64,000 nucleotides of DNA, from assembly GCF_015711605.1 (NCBI RefSeq), contig NZ_JABTEZ010000003.1, positions 806,001 through 870,000 on the forward strand, written 5' to 3'. A program made the translations under genes and the position numbers. This DNA is from Planomonospora sp. ID67723. Its GTDB lineage: Bacteria; Actinomycetota; Actinomycetes; Streptosporangiales; Streptosporangiaceae. Shown in pieces: positions 26,155-34,685 of this stretch; position 1 is the stretch's first letter; each line of letters begins with the position of its first letter. Below the pieces are notes generated by a model. It was not told where the DNA came from. It was given only the letters and a program-made list of their open reading frames with translations, and searched no databases.

Positions 26155-26576
26155 GCAGGGAACGCGACCGGGCCCGCAGGGAGGGCGAGCGCACGCGCAG
26201 GGACGGGGAACGGCCCCGCCGGGAGGTGGTGACCAGCCCGCGCACCACGGCCGCCCGCCACCCGCGTTACCCGGTCAGCAGGGAGATCGACGAGCAGACC
26301 CGCCTGGGCGAGGTCTACATGCGCTCGCTGATCCGCACCCAGTTCCGGCTGGCCCTGTTCGTCTGCACGGTGCTCGGCTGCGTGGTCGGCGGGCTCCCCC
26401 TGCTGTTCCTGCTCGTGCCGGAACTGCGCGAGACCCGGCTGCTGGGGATCCCGCTCCCGTGGGCGGTGCTGGCCGGGCTGATCTACCCGGCCTTCGTGCT
26501 CGGCGCCTGGCTCTACGTACGGCAGGCCGAACGCAACGAGCGCCACTTCGCCGATCTGGTGGAGCGCGACCGGTGA
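26151..26576 (+). CDS. Small membrane subunit paired with the first symporter
   Basis: 141 residues. A highly charged Arg/Glu-rich first ~40 residues is followed by two membrane helices (about 68-91 and 102-121) and a short acidic tail (HFADLVERDR). The plan matches the small DUF485-like partners of acetate-type sodium symporters, although the sequence is diverged. ATG 26151 overlaps the LytTR stop, so it is translationally coupled to the regulator. It is probably needed for assembly or activity of the symporter that starts 49 bp downstream. Confidence 0.75.
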   Translation: MSRERDRARREGERTRRDGERPRREVVTSPRTTAARHPRYPVSREIDEQTRLGEVYMRSLIRTQFRLALFVCTVLGCVVGGLPLLFLLVPELRETRLLGIPLPWAVLAGLIYPAFVLGAWLYVRQAERNERHFADLVERDR

Positions 26577-26625
26577 GCGCGCCACGGGGGCCGCGGGCCG
26601 CGGGCCGGCGGGCGGGGCGGGCCGG

Positions 26626-28125
26626 ATGAGCACGGCCTACGGGGTGACGGCGGTCGTGCTGGTGGTGCTGGCCGCGGTGCTGATCGGGGCGTTCGGCATC
26701 CGGCTCTCGCGGACCACCTCGGACTTCTACGTCGCCTCCCGGACCGTCTCCCCGCTGTGGAACGCCTCCGCCATCGGCGGGGAGTACCTGTCGGCGGCGA
26801 GCTTCCTCGGCATCGCGGGGCTGATCCTCGCCTACGGCGCGGACATGCTGTGGCTGCCGGTCGGCTGGACCGGCGGCTACCTGGTGCTGCTCGTCCTGGT
26901 GTCCGCGCCGCTGCGCCGCTCCGGCGCCTACACGCTGCCGGACTTCGCCGAGGCGCGGCTGGAGTCGATGGCCGTGCGGCGGATGGCCAGCGTGCTGGTC
27001 GTGCTGATCGGCTGGCTGTACCTGATGCCGCAGTTCCAGAGCGCCGGTCTGGTCCTGCGGACCGTCACCGGCGCGCCGGTCTGGGTCGGAGGGCTGCTGG
27101 TGGCCGCGGTGGTCGCGGTCAACGTGATGTCCGGGGGCATGCGGTCGATCACGTTCGTGCAGGCCTTCCAGTACTGGCTCAAGCTCACCGCGCTCGCCGT
27201 GCCGGCGGTGTTCCTGCTGATGGCCTGGCGGGCGGACGGGTCGCCGGGGCTGAGCGCGCACGACGCGGCCACCTGGGCGCTGCCCCTGGCCGGCGACCGG
27301 GAGTACGGCGTCTACTCGACCTACTCGCTGATCCTGGCGACGTTCCTGGGCACGATGGGCCTGCCGCACGTGCTGGTCCGCTTCTACACCAACCCGGACG
27401 GCCGGGCCGCCCGCCGTACCACCCTGGTGGTGCTCTCGCTGCTCGGCGCGTTCTACCTGCTGCCCGCCGTGTACGGTGCGCTGGGCCGGATCTACACCCC
27501 GGGGCTGGACAGGAGCGACACGGTGGTGCTCACCCTGCCCGGCCGGCTGGTCGGAGGGATGGCGGGGGACCTGCTGACCGCGCTGGTGACGGCCGGGGCG
27601 TTCGCCGCGTTCCTGTCCACCTCCTCGGGGCTGACCGTCTCGGTGGCGGGCGTGATCGGGCAGGACATCCTCAAGGGCGGGGTGCGCTCGTTCCGGACGG
27701 CGGCGGTGCTGGCGGTGATCGTGCCTCTGGGCCTGGCCGTCTCGGCCCGCTCGCTGCCGGTGGCCGACGTGGTCGGCCTGGCCTTCGCGGTGGCGGCCTC
27801 GTCGTTCTGCCCGCTGCTGGTGCTGGGCATCTGGTGGCGGCGGCTGACCTCCGCCGGGGCGATGGCCGGGCTGCTCACCGGCGGAGGGCTGGCCTGCGGC
27901 GCGGTCCTGGCGACGATCGCCGGAGGCCCGCACACCGGCCTGACCGGCGCCCTGCTGGCCCAGCCCGCGGCCTGGACGGTGCCGGTCTCCTTCACGGTCA
28001 TGGTGGTCGTCTCGCTGCTCACCCCCGGTCGCATCCCGCCGGGCGTCGCCCGCACGATGGTGCGCCTGCACACCCCCGAGACGCTGAACGTGAACCGCGG
28101 AGACTGGCGGCCCCGCCACACCTGA
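26626..28125 (+). CDS. Sodium/solute symporter, acetate-permease type (first copy)
   Basis: A 499-residue SSF (SLC5-like) transporter with about 13 helices. Shared landmarks with the second copy are EYLSAASFLGIAGL near the N-terminus, GTMGLPHVLVRFYTNPD in the middle and FAVAASSFCPLLVLGIWW near the end. These match ActP/MctC-type monocarboxylate permeases. It is much diverged from the paralogue at 28742, so the two may take different short-chain acids. It forms an operon with the LytTR regulator and the small membrane subunit. Confidence 0.92.
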   Translation: MSTAYGVTAVVLVVLAAVLIGAFGIRLSRTTSDFYVASRTVSPLWNASAIGGEYLSAASFLGIAGLILAYGADMLWLPVGWTGGYLVLLVLVSAPLRRSGAYTLPDFAEARLESMAVRRMASVLVVLIGWLYLMPQFQSAGLVLRTVTGAPVWVGGLLVAAVVAVNVMSGGMRSITFVQAFQYWLKLTALAVPAVFLLMAWRADGSPGLSAHDAATWALPLAGDREYGVYSTYSLILATFLGTMGLPHVLVRFYTNPDGRAARRTTLVVLSLLGAFYLLPAVYGALGRIYTPGLDRSDTVVLTLPGRLVGGMAGDLLTALVTAGAFAAFLSTSSGLTVSVAGVIGQDILKGGVRSFRTAAVLAVIVPLGLAVSARSLPVADVVGLAFAVAASSFCPLLVLGIWWRRLTSAGAMAGLLTGGGLACGAVLATIAGGPHTGLTGALLAQPAAWTVPVSFTVMVVVSLLTPGRIPPGVARTMVRLHTPETLNVNRGDWRPRHT

Positions 28126-28385
28126 GGGATCCGATCCGGCATGCCGGGCTCTCGCCAGGGCGTCCGACGGCGGAATTCGAAGGCTCCGGCCGCTCTTCCG
28201 GCGCTCCGCTCGCCCCCTGGCACGGCGACCGCCCGTCGCGTGTGAGCGGATGCGGCCGACCGCTCGTCGCGCCGGAAGGACCTTTCATCGCAAGCCGTAC
28301 CCAACTGAACGCTGCCTGGCGGCGGCTGGGCGAAGAGTCCGCCTGGGGGCCTCCTCGGAGGGTAGCGTCCCCTCCTACCTTGTTC
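28126..28385. other. Intergenic spacer between the two symporter units
   Basis: About 260 bp without a convincing gene. An imperfect hairpin GGAGGG...CCCTCC (28356-28374) lies just upstream of the CRP-type site. No start hexamers are clear. Confidence 0.45.
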
Positions 28386-28399
28386 GTGATCCAGATCAC
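28386..28399. promoter_or_regulatory. CRP/GlxR-type binding site
   Basis: GTGA-TCCAGA-TCAC is a perfect inverted repeat and fits TGTGA-N6-TCACA with one mismatch at the outer left base (CGTGATCCAGATCACA). It lies 16 bp before the GTG start of the DUF485 gene, overlapping the probable leader or start site, which suggests cAMP-type control of the symporter unit. Confidence 0.7.
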
Positions 28400-28415
28400 A
28401 TTCGCGGGAGGTCTC

Positions 28416-28745
28416 GTGACCGCCAGACAACATGATTCATCTGTCTACGAACAGGTGCAGGCCAGTGAACGGTTCCAGGAGCTGAAGCGCCGCTTCCGCG
28501 CCTGGACGTTCCCGATGACCGCGGCCTTCCTCGTGTGGTACCTGCTCTATGTGGTGTTGTCCGGCTGGGCACGTGACTTCATGGGCATCAAGGTGCTGGG
28601 CAACATCAACGTCGCCCTGATCTTCGGCTTCCTGCAGTTCGTCTCCACGTTCGGCATCGCCTGGGCCTACTCCCGGCACATGGAGAAGAAGATCGACCCG
28701 ATCGCCGACGAGATCCGCCACGAGATCGAGGGGCGGACCGAATGA
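28416..28745 (+). CDS. DUF485 membrane protein, symporter partner
   Basis: 109 residues with the DUF485 pattern: SVYEQVQASERFQELKRRFR amphipathic start, two membrane helices (about 36-58 and 69-90) and a charged tail beginning YSRHMEKKIDPIADEIR. GTG 28416 has GGGAGG 4 bp upstream. Its stop overlaps the second symporter start by 4 bp. DUF485 proteins are consistently encoded before ActP-type acetate symporters and are thought to help transport. Confidence 0.92.
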   Translation: MTARQHDSSVYEQVQASERFQELKRRFRAWTFPMTAAFLVWYLLYVVLSGWARDFMGIKVLGNINVALIFGFLQFVSTFGIAWAYSRHMEKKIDPIADEIRHEIEGRTE

Positions 28746-30352
28746 GCTCCCAGACCCTGTCGACCATCCTGTTCCTGCTCTTCGTCGCCGCGACGCTGGG
28801 CATCACCTTCTGGGCCAGCCGCCAGACCAAGACGGCCGCCGACTACTACGCCGGCGGCCGGTCCTTCAGCGGTGCGCAGAACGGCCTGGCGATCGGCGGC
28901 GACTACATGTCGGCGGCGAGCTTCCTCGGCATCGCCGGCATCATCGCCCTGTCCGGCTACGACGGCTTCCTCTACTCGATCGGCTTCCTCGTCGCCTGGC
29001 TCGTGGCGCTGCTGCTGGTCGCGGAGCTGATGCGCAACTCCGGCAAGTTCACGATGGCCGACGTGCTGGCCTTCCGGATGAGCCCGCGCCCGGTCCGCAC
29101 CGCGGCGGGCGTCTCCACCATCACCGTGTCGATCTTCTACCTGCTGGCCCAGATGGTCGGGGCCGGCGCGCTGGTCGGTCTGCTGCTGGGCGTCACCTCG
29201 CCGACCGGCAAGGCGCTGACGATCGTCGGCGTCGGCATCCTGATGATCGTCTACGTGGTCGTCGGCGGCATGAAGGGCACCACCTGGGTGCAGATCGTCA
29301 AGGCCGTGCTGCTCATGGGCGGTGCGACCCTGGTCACGCTGCTGGTCCTGGGCAAGTACGGCTTCAACCTCTCCGGCCTGCTGGGCGACGCGGCCGCGCA
29401 GAGCGGCAAGGGCGAGGCGTTCCTGAAGCCGGGGCTGAAGTACGGTACCGAGGCGCAGGGCCTGGCGGGCAAGCTCGACCTGATCAGCCTGGGCCTGGCC
29501 CTGGTGCTCGGCACCGCGGGCCTGCCGCACATCCTGATCCGCTTCTACACCGTGCCCACCGCCAAGGACGCCCGCAAGTCGGTTCTGTGGGGCATCGGCA
29601 TCATCGGCAGCTTCTACCTGCTCACCCTCGTGCTGGGCTTCGGCGCGGCGGCGGTGGTCGGCACCGGGACGATCGTGGCGCAGGACAAGGCGGGCAACAT
29701 CGCGGCGCCGATGCTCGCCCAGGAGATCGGACGGCTGATCTTCGGCGAGGTGGGCGGCACGATCCTGCTGGCCGTCATCGCGGCGGTCGCGTTCGCCACC
29801 ATCCTGGCGGTGGTCGCCGGCCTGACGCTGGCCTCCAGCTCGTCCTTCGCCCACGACCTGTACGCCCACGTGTTCAAGCGCGGCAACGTCACCGACAAGG
29901 AGGAGGTCGTGGTCGCCCGGATCTCCGCCTTCGTCATCGGCGCGGTGGCCATCGGACTCGGCATCCTGGCCCAGGGGCAGAACGTGGCCTTCCTGGTCGC
30001 GCTGGCCTTCGCGGTGGCGGCCTCGGGCAATCTGCCGGCGATCCTCTACAGCCTGTTCTGGAAGGACTTCAACACCTCGGGTGCGGTCTCGGCCATCTAC
30101 GGCGGCCTGGTCTCCGCACTTCTCCTGGTGGTCTTCTCGCCGGTCGTGTCGGGCAGCGCCACCTCGCTGTTCCCCGACGCGGACTTCGCCTGGTTCCCGC
30201 TGAGCAACCCTGGTCTGGTCTCCATCCCGATCGGCTTCCTGGCCGGGTGGATCGGCACCAGGCTCAGCAAGGAGTACAACGCGTCCAAGTACGCCGAGAT
30301 CGAGGTCCGCGCCCTCACCGGCGTCGGGGCGGAGAAGGCCGCCGAGCACTGA
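28742..30352 (+). CDS. actP: Cation/acetate symporter (second copy)
   Basis: A 536-residue SSF-family monocarboxylate permease. Diagnostic stretches are YYAGGRSFSGAQNGLAIGG, YMSAASFLGIAGI, GTAGLPHILIRFYTVP and AVAASGNLPAILYSLFW. It overlaps the DUF485 gene (ATGA), the standard acetate-uptake arrangement. A CRP-like site upstream implies carbon-source control. The symbol reflects the family; acetate as the only substrate is inference. Confidence 0.93.
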   Translation: MSSQTLSTILFLLFVAATLGITFWASRQTKTAADYYAGGRSFSGAQNGLAIGGDYMSAASFLGIAGIIALSGYDGFLYSIGFLVAWLVALLLVAELMRNSGKFTMADVLAFRMSPRPVRTAAGVSTITVSIFYLLAQMVGAGALVGLLLGVTSPTGKALTIVGVGILMIVYVVVGGMKGTTWVQIVKAVLLMGGATLVTLLVLGKYGFNLSGLLGDAAAQSGKGEAFLKPGLKYGTEAQGLAGKLDLISLGLALVLGTAGLPHILIRFYTVPTAKDARKSVLWGIGIIGSFYLLTLVLGFGAAAVVGTGTIVAQDKAGNIAAPMLAQEIGRLIFGEVGGTILLAVIAAVAFATILAVVAGLTLASSSSFAHDLYAHVFKRGNVTDKEEVVVARISAFVIGAVAIGLGILAQGQNVAFLVALAFAVAASGNLPAILYSLFWKDFNTSGAVSAIYGGLVSALLLVVFSPVVSGSATSLFPDADFAWFPLSNPGLVSIPIGFLAGWIGTRLSKEYNASKYAEIEVRALTGVGAEKAAEH

Positions 30353-30440
30353 GGGGCGCTGAAGCCCGTTCCACCGGGCAGGAGGCCGGTCCGGAGCCGT
30401 GATCGGCGGACTCCGGCAGCGGCAGGCGACCGCGCGTCCG

Positions 30441-30483
30441 GCATGGGGCCGGGCGCGCGGTCGTCCGTCGTCCGGCCCCGTGC
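30441..30483 (+). terminator. Stem-loop terminator after the acetate symporter
   Basis: GCATGGGGCCGG (30441-30452) and CCGGCCCCGTGC (30472-30483) pair at 11 of 12 positions around a 19-nt loop, about 90 bp after the stop. Confidence 0.6.
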
Positions 30484-30552
30484 CCGGCGCGCCAGGGTGT
30501 GCAATGCGGCTGTTAGGCCTGGTCGAACCGGGTACAGCTCGTCTCGGGGGAG

Positions 30553-33516
30553 ATGAGAGGCGTGGTGACGACTGATCACGTGCGGGACGCCGGGCGGGTG
30601 GCGCGCGCCATCGGGTTGCTGGACGCCGACGAGGTGCCGCTGCTGGATCGGGTGACCGCACTGGCGAGGCGGCTGCTGGGCGTCCCGGTCGCCCGGGTGT
30701 CGCTGGTCGACCGGGGCCGGCAGGTGGTGGTCAGCCAGTCCGGGCCCGGCGGCCGGGAGCGGACCGGAGGAAGCCCCCTGGCGCGGTCGATGTGCCGCCA
30801 CGTCGTGGACACCGCGGCGCCGCTGGTGGTGGAGGACGCGCGCGCCGACGGCCGCTGGGGCGAGGCCGACGCCGCCTCCGGGAGGAAGCCGACGGCCTAC
30901 GCCGGCGTGCCGGTGCGCACCGGCACGGGCCAGGTGCTGGGCGTGCTGTGCGTGATCGACGCCGGGCCCCGGCCGTGGGACCGGGAGCAACTGAGCACGC
31001 TGGAGGATCTGGCCTCCATGGTGGAAGCGGAGATCGCGCTGCGGCTGACCCGGGCCGACGACCAGGCGATGCGCGACCGCGTCCCGGAGGCGTTCTTCTC
31101 CCTCGACGGAGCCGGCGCGGTGACGGGGTGGAACGCCGCCGCCGAGAGGCTGCTCGGCTGGTCGGCGGAGGAGGCGGTGGGGCGGTCGGTCGCCGAGCTG
31201 GCCGGTCCTCGGCAGTCGAGGCGGGACTGGGAACGGGACCTGCGCCGCGTCCTGAGGGAGGCCGGAGAGGAACAGACCGCACGGCGGCTGGAGCTGCTCG
31301 CCGCCGATCGGTCCGGGCGGGAGTTCCCCGCCGAGCTGCTCGTCCAGGTCTCCTCCGGACCCGAGGGGGCGGCGTGCCATGCGGTGCTGCGCGACATCGG
31401 CCGCCGCCAGGAGGCGGAACGGGAGATGCAGCACCGGCTGGAACGGGAGAAGACGTTCCTCGCAGCACTGATCGACAGCCTGGACGTGGGGATCGCGGCC
31501 TGCGACGACGAGGGCCAGATGACGTTCAACAGGGAACTGCGCCACGGCCCTTTCCACGTTTCCAGCCTGCACGTGAAGGACGTCCTCAAGGAGTACCGGC
31601 TGTTCGCCCCCGACGGGCGGACCCCGCTGGCACTCGACCAGATGCCGATAATGCGCGCGCTCGCAGGCGAGCACGTCACCGGCGAGCACGTGGTCGTCCA
31701 CCTGCCTGAGGCCGGCTTCTTCCGCCTCCTGGTCAACGCCCGGCCGATCGACACCTCCGACGGGCATCGCCTGGGGGCGGTGGCGACGACGCAGGACATC
31801 ACCCGCCAGCACCGCAACGAGGTGCTGCGCACCGCCCAGCAATCCGTGGTCGAGGCGCTGGCCGAGGCCGGAAGCGCAGAGGAGGCCGCCGAGGGGGTGA
31901 TCTCCGCGGTCACCGGCGCCCTGGGCTGGTGCTGCGGCGAATACTGGCAGGTCGACCCCGGACAGGAGACCATCACCCTCGTCGGCTCCTGGAGTGCGCC
32001 GGACAGGGAGCCGCAGATCTGTGTCGAGGGTCCGCCGACCACGCTCGGCCGCGGTCAGGGCCTGCCGGGGACGGTGTGGGCCGATGGCCGTGAGCTGTGG
32101 ATCTGTGATCCGTCGAGTGACCGGAGCGACTTCTTCCGCATCAGGCAGGCGCGGCGGGCCGGGCTGCGCACGGCCGTCGCCCTGCCGGTGCGCAGCGGCG
32201 GCGAGGTTCTGGGCGTGCTGGTCTTCTTCACCGACGTCCTCCAGCAGGAGGACGATGAGCTGGTCGCCCTGCTGGACGGTGTCTGCGCGCACGTGGGCCG
32301 CCACATGGAGCGTCGCCGGGCCGAGGAGCTCTCCTCGGCCCTGGAGTCCAACCGTCGCCGGTTGGAGCGGATCGTCGCCCAGCTCAACGACGACGTGTGG
32401 AGCATAGAGGCCGACCCCGACGGCTCGTCCCGCGTGCTGCAGGTCAACTCGAACATCGCCAGGCTGCTCGGCGGGCCATTGCCCGAGGGCGTCGACGTGG
32501 GCGACTTCGTCATGCGCCGGATCCACCCCGACGACCTCCGGCGCGTCTCCGACTTCCGCTCCGCGGTCCTCGGCGGGGAGCGGGCCGAGGTCGAATACCG
32601 CCTCATCGGCGTGGACGGGGTCACCCGCTGGATCTGGACGCGGGGCATGTCGCGCGAGGAGGGCGGGCGGCTGCTGGTCGACGGCGTCTCCACCGACGTG
32701 AGCGAACGCCACCGCCTGGCCGACGAGCGTGAGCATCTGCTCGCCCAGGAACGGCGCCAGGTGCGCCGGCTGCGAGAGCTGGACCGGATGAAGGACGAGC
32801 TGATGGCCCTGGTCACCCACGAGTTGCGCAACCCCATCAGCTCCATCTGCGGTTACACCGAGATGCTCCTGGACGATCCGGATCTGACCGACACCCAGCA
32901 GACGTTCGCCTCCGCGATCGACCGTAAGAGCGCCCACCTGCAGCGCCTGGTCGACGACCTGCTCGATCTGGCGCGCCTGGACGCCGGTTACGTCGCCATC
33001 GATCTGCGGCCGGTCCACCTGAACCGGCTGCTGCGCCAGGCCGTCGACGACCACCGCCCCGCCGCCAGAGCCAAGGAGATCACCGTCACCGCCGACGTGC
33101 CCGACCGGCTGCCGGTGCGTGCCGACCCGCTGCGGTTGCGCCAGGTGCTGGACAACCTGCTGTCCAACGCGATCAAGTACACGCCGGAGGGCGGGGCGGT
33201 CGCCGTCACCGCCGCCCGCGACGACTCCGGCGAGGTGACGTTCACCGTGGCCGACACCGGCATCGGCATCCCCGCAGAGCAGTACGATCAGCTGTTCTGC
33301 CGGTTCTTCCGCGCCTCCACCGCCAAGGAGGCCGGGATCAAGGGAACCGGCCTGGGACTGGCCATCACCCGCTCGATCGTCACCGCGCACGGCGGCACCG
33401 TCACCGCCCATCCCCGCGAAGGAGGCGGCACCGTCTTCACCGTGCGCCTGCCGCCTGACCCGCCTGACCCGCCTGACCCTGATCCGCCTGACCCTGATCC
33501 GCCTGGTCCGCCCTGA
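30553..33516 (+). CDS. Soluble GAF/PAS multi-sensor histidine kinase
   Basis: 987 residues with no membrane helix. In order: GAF (~20-165), PAS (~172-290, starting VPEAFFSLDGAGAVTGWNAAAERLLGWS), a second PAS-like unit (~300-425), GAF (~430-590), PAS/PAC (~605-720), HisKA with H in LMALVTHELRNPISS (~757), and HATPase_c (NLLSNAIKYTPEGG, DTGIGIP, GTGLGLAI). The tail is a Pro-Asp repeat. Start ATG 30553; GTG 30565 is also possible. No response regulator is adjacent, so it is an orphan kinase. The signals are probably cytoplasmic (redox, ligand or light), but no cofactor residue can be assigned. Confidence 0.93.
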   Translation: MRGVVTTDHVRDAGRVARAIGLLDADEVPLLDRVTALARRLLGVPVARVSLVDRGRQVVVSQSGPGGRERTGGSPLARSMCRHVVDTAAPLVVEDARADGRWGEADAASGRKPTAYAGVPVRTGTGQVLGVLCVIDAGPRPWDREQLSTLEDLASMVEAEIALRLTRADDQAMRDRVPEAFFSLDGAGAVTGWNAAAERLLGWSAEEAVGRSVAELAGPRQSRRDWERDLRRVLREAGEEQTARRLELLAADRSGREFPAELLVQVSSGPEGAACHAVLRDIGRRQEAEREMQHRLEREKTFLAALIDSLDVGIAACDDEGQMTFNRELRHGPFHVSSLHVKDVLKEYRLFAPDGRTPLALDQMPIMRALAGEHVTGEHVVVHLPEAGFFRLLVNARPIDTSDGHRLGAVATTQDITRQHRNEVLRTAQQSVVEALAEAGSAEEAAEGVISAVTGALGWCCGEYWQVDPGQETITLVGSWSAPDREPQICVEGPPTTLGRGQGLPGTVWADGRELWICDPSSDRSDFFRIRQARRAGLRTAVALPVRSGGEVLGVLVFFTDVLQQEDDELVALLDGVCAHVGRHMERRRAEELSSALESNRRRLERIVAQLNDDVWSIEADPDGSSRVLQVNSNIARLLGGPLPEGVDVGDFVMRRIHPDDLRRVSDFRSAVLGGERAEVEYRLIGVDGVTRWIWTRGMSREEGGRLLVDGVSTDVSERHRLADEREHLLAQERRQVRRLRELDRMKDELMALVTHELRNPISSICGYTEMLLDDPDLTDTQQTFASAIDRKSAHLQRLVDDLLDLARLDAGYVAIDLRPVHLNRLLRQAVDDHRPAARAKEITVTADVPDRLPVRADPLRLRQVLDNLLSNAIKYTPEGGAVAVTAARDDSGEVTFTVADTGIGIPAEQYDQLFCRFFRASTAKEAGIKGTGLGLAITRSIVTAHGGTVTAHPREGGGTVFTVRLPPDPPDPPDPDPPDPDPPGPP
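33457..33513 (+). repeat. Pro-Asp codon repeat at the 3' end of the histidine kinase gene
   Basis: CCTGACCCG and CCTGACCCTGATCCG units are repeated directly and encode a PPDPPDP-type tail right before the stop codon. The array is outside the kinase fold and is probably length-variable. Confidence 0.75.
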
Positions 33517-33659
33517 ACCGACGCTCCGGCGGCCCGGGGACCTCCGCGCCCCGCTCCGCCACCAGGCTCTCTCCTGAGGTTCGCCGGAGTCCCGGTGCGC
33601 GCCTGCCCGACCGGACACGCACCGGGCCCGCGCTCACGGAGCCGGTCGTGCGGCCCCGG

Positions 33660-34592
33660 TCAGCGGGAGGCCTCCTCCAGCAGCGCGAGCTCGTCCTCGG
33701 TCAGCTCCACCTCGGCGACCGCCAGCAGCGGCCGGAGCTGCTCGACGTTGCGGGCGCTGGCGATCGGCGCGGCCACGGTGGGCTGGGCTGCGAGCCAGGC
33801 CAGCGCGATCGTGGCCGGGACGGCGCCGTGGGCGGCGGCGACCTTGTCCAGGGCGTCCAGGATCCGGGGCCCGCGCTCGGTCGCGAGGTACGCCGACGCC
33901 TTGCCCGCGCGCGGGCTGTCCACGTCCACGCCGGGCCGGTACTTGCCGGTCAGGAACCCGCGGGCCAGTCCGTAGTACGGCGTGCTGGTCAGTCCGGCGC
34001 CGGCCACCACGTCCCGCAGGGCCCCCTCGTAGCCGCGCTCCACCAGGTTGTACTGCTGCTGCACCACCCCGTAGCGGGCCAGGCCCTCGCGCTCGGAGAT
34101 CTCCAGCGCCTCGGCCAGCCGGGCGGCCTCGTAGTTGGAGGCGCCGATGTTTCGGATCTTGCCCTCGCGGACGAGTGCGTCGAACGCGCCGAGGGTCTCC
34201 TCCAGCGGGACCTCGGCGTCGTCGATGTGCGCCCAGTACAGGTCGATGTGGTCGGTTCCCAGCCGCCGGAGCGAGTCCTCCACGGCCGCGCGGATGTTCG
34301 CCGCGGAGAGCCCCGCGCGGTCCGGTAGCATGCCCACCTTGGTCGCCACCATGATCTGGTCGCGGTTGCGGCGGGAGGCCATCCACTCGCCGACGACGGT
34401 CTCCGACTCCCCGCCCACGTGTCCGGGGATCCAGTGGGAGTAGGAGTCGGCGGTGTCGACGAAGTTGCCCCCGGCCTCCGCGTAGGCGTCCAGGACCGCG
34501 AAGGAAGCCTCGCGGTCGGCGGTCCAGCCGAAGACATTGCCGCCCAGGCAGAGCGGGAAGAGGTTCAGCTCAGAAAGGCTCATGGACATCAC
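33660..34592 (-). CDS. Aldo/keto reductase
   Basis: About 310 residues of the NADPH-dependent aldo/keto reductase TIM-barrel family. DTADSYSHW carries the usual Asp and Tyr, ATKVG the Lys, and LYWAHIDD the His of the tetrad. The C-terminal IALAWLAAQP and PIASARNVEQL blocks bind the cofactor. GTG 34592, ATG 34589 and ATG 34583 are possible starts, none with a strong ribosome binding site. It converges with the histidine kinase gene. Substrate unknown. Confidence 0.9.
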   Translation of the reverse strand: MMSMSLSELNLFPLCLGGNVFGWTADREASFAVLDAYAEAGGNFVDTADSYSHWIPGHVGGESETVVGEWMASRRNRDQIMVATKVGMLPDRAGLSAANIRAAVEDSLRRLGTDHIDLYWAHIDDAEVPLEETLGAFDALVREGKIRNIGASNYEAARLAEALEISEREGLARYGVVQQQYNLVERGYEGALRDVVAGAGLTSTPYYGLARGFLTGKYRPGVDVDSPRAGKASAYLATERGPRILDALDKVAAAHGAVPATIALAWLAAQPTVAAPIASARNVEQLRPLLAVAEVELTEDELALLEEASR

Positions 34593-34685
34593 TCTATTGG
34601 GGGATAGTCGCTCACTTTCGGGGCATCCACCGAGATCGGCGGGGCGTTATTATGTGCCGCGTCAATAAGACGGTCGGAGGCTCGC

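Noticed and set aside
26275-30661. Very long frames antisense to both symporter genes
   Set aside because: Gln/Asp/His/Arg/Gly-rich shadow translations with no domain; the + strand has clear transporters with overlapping starts.
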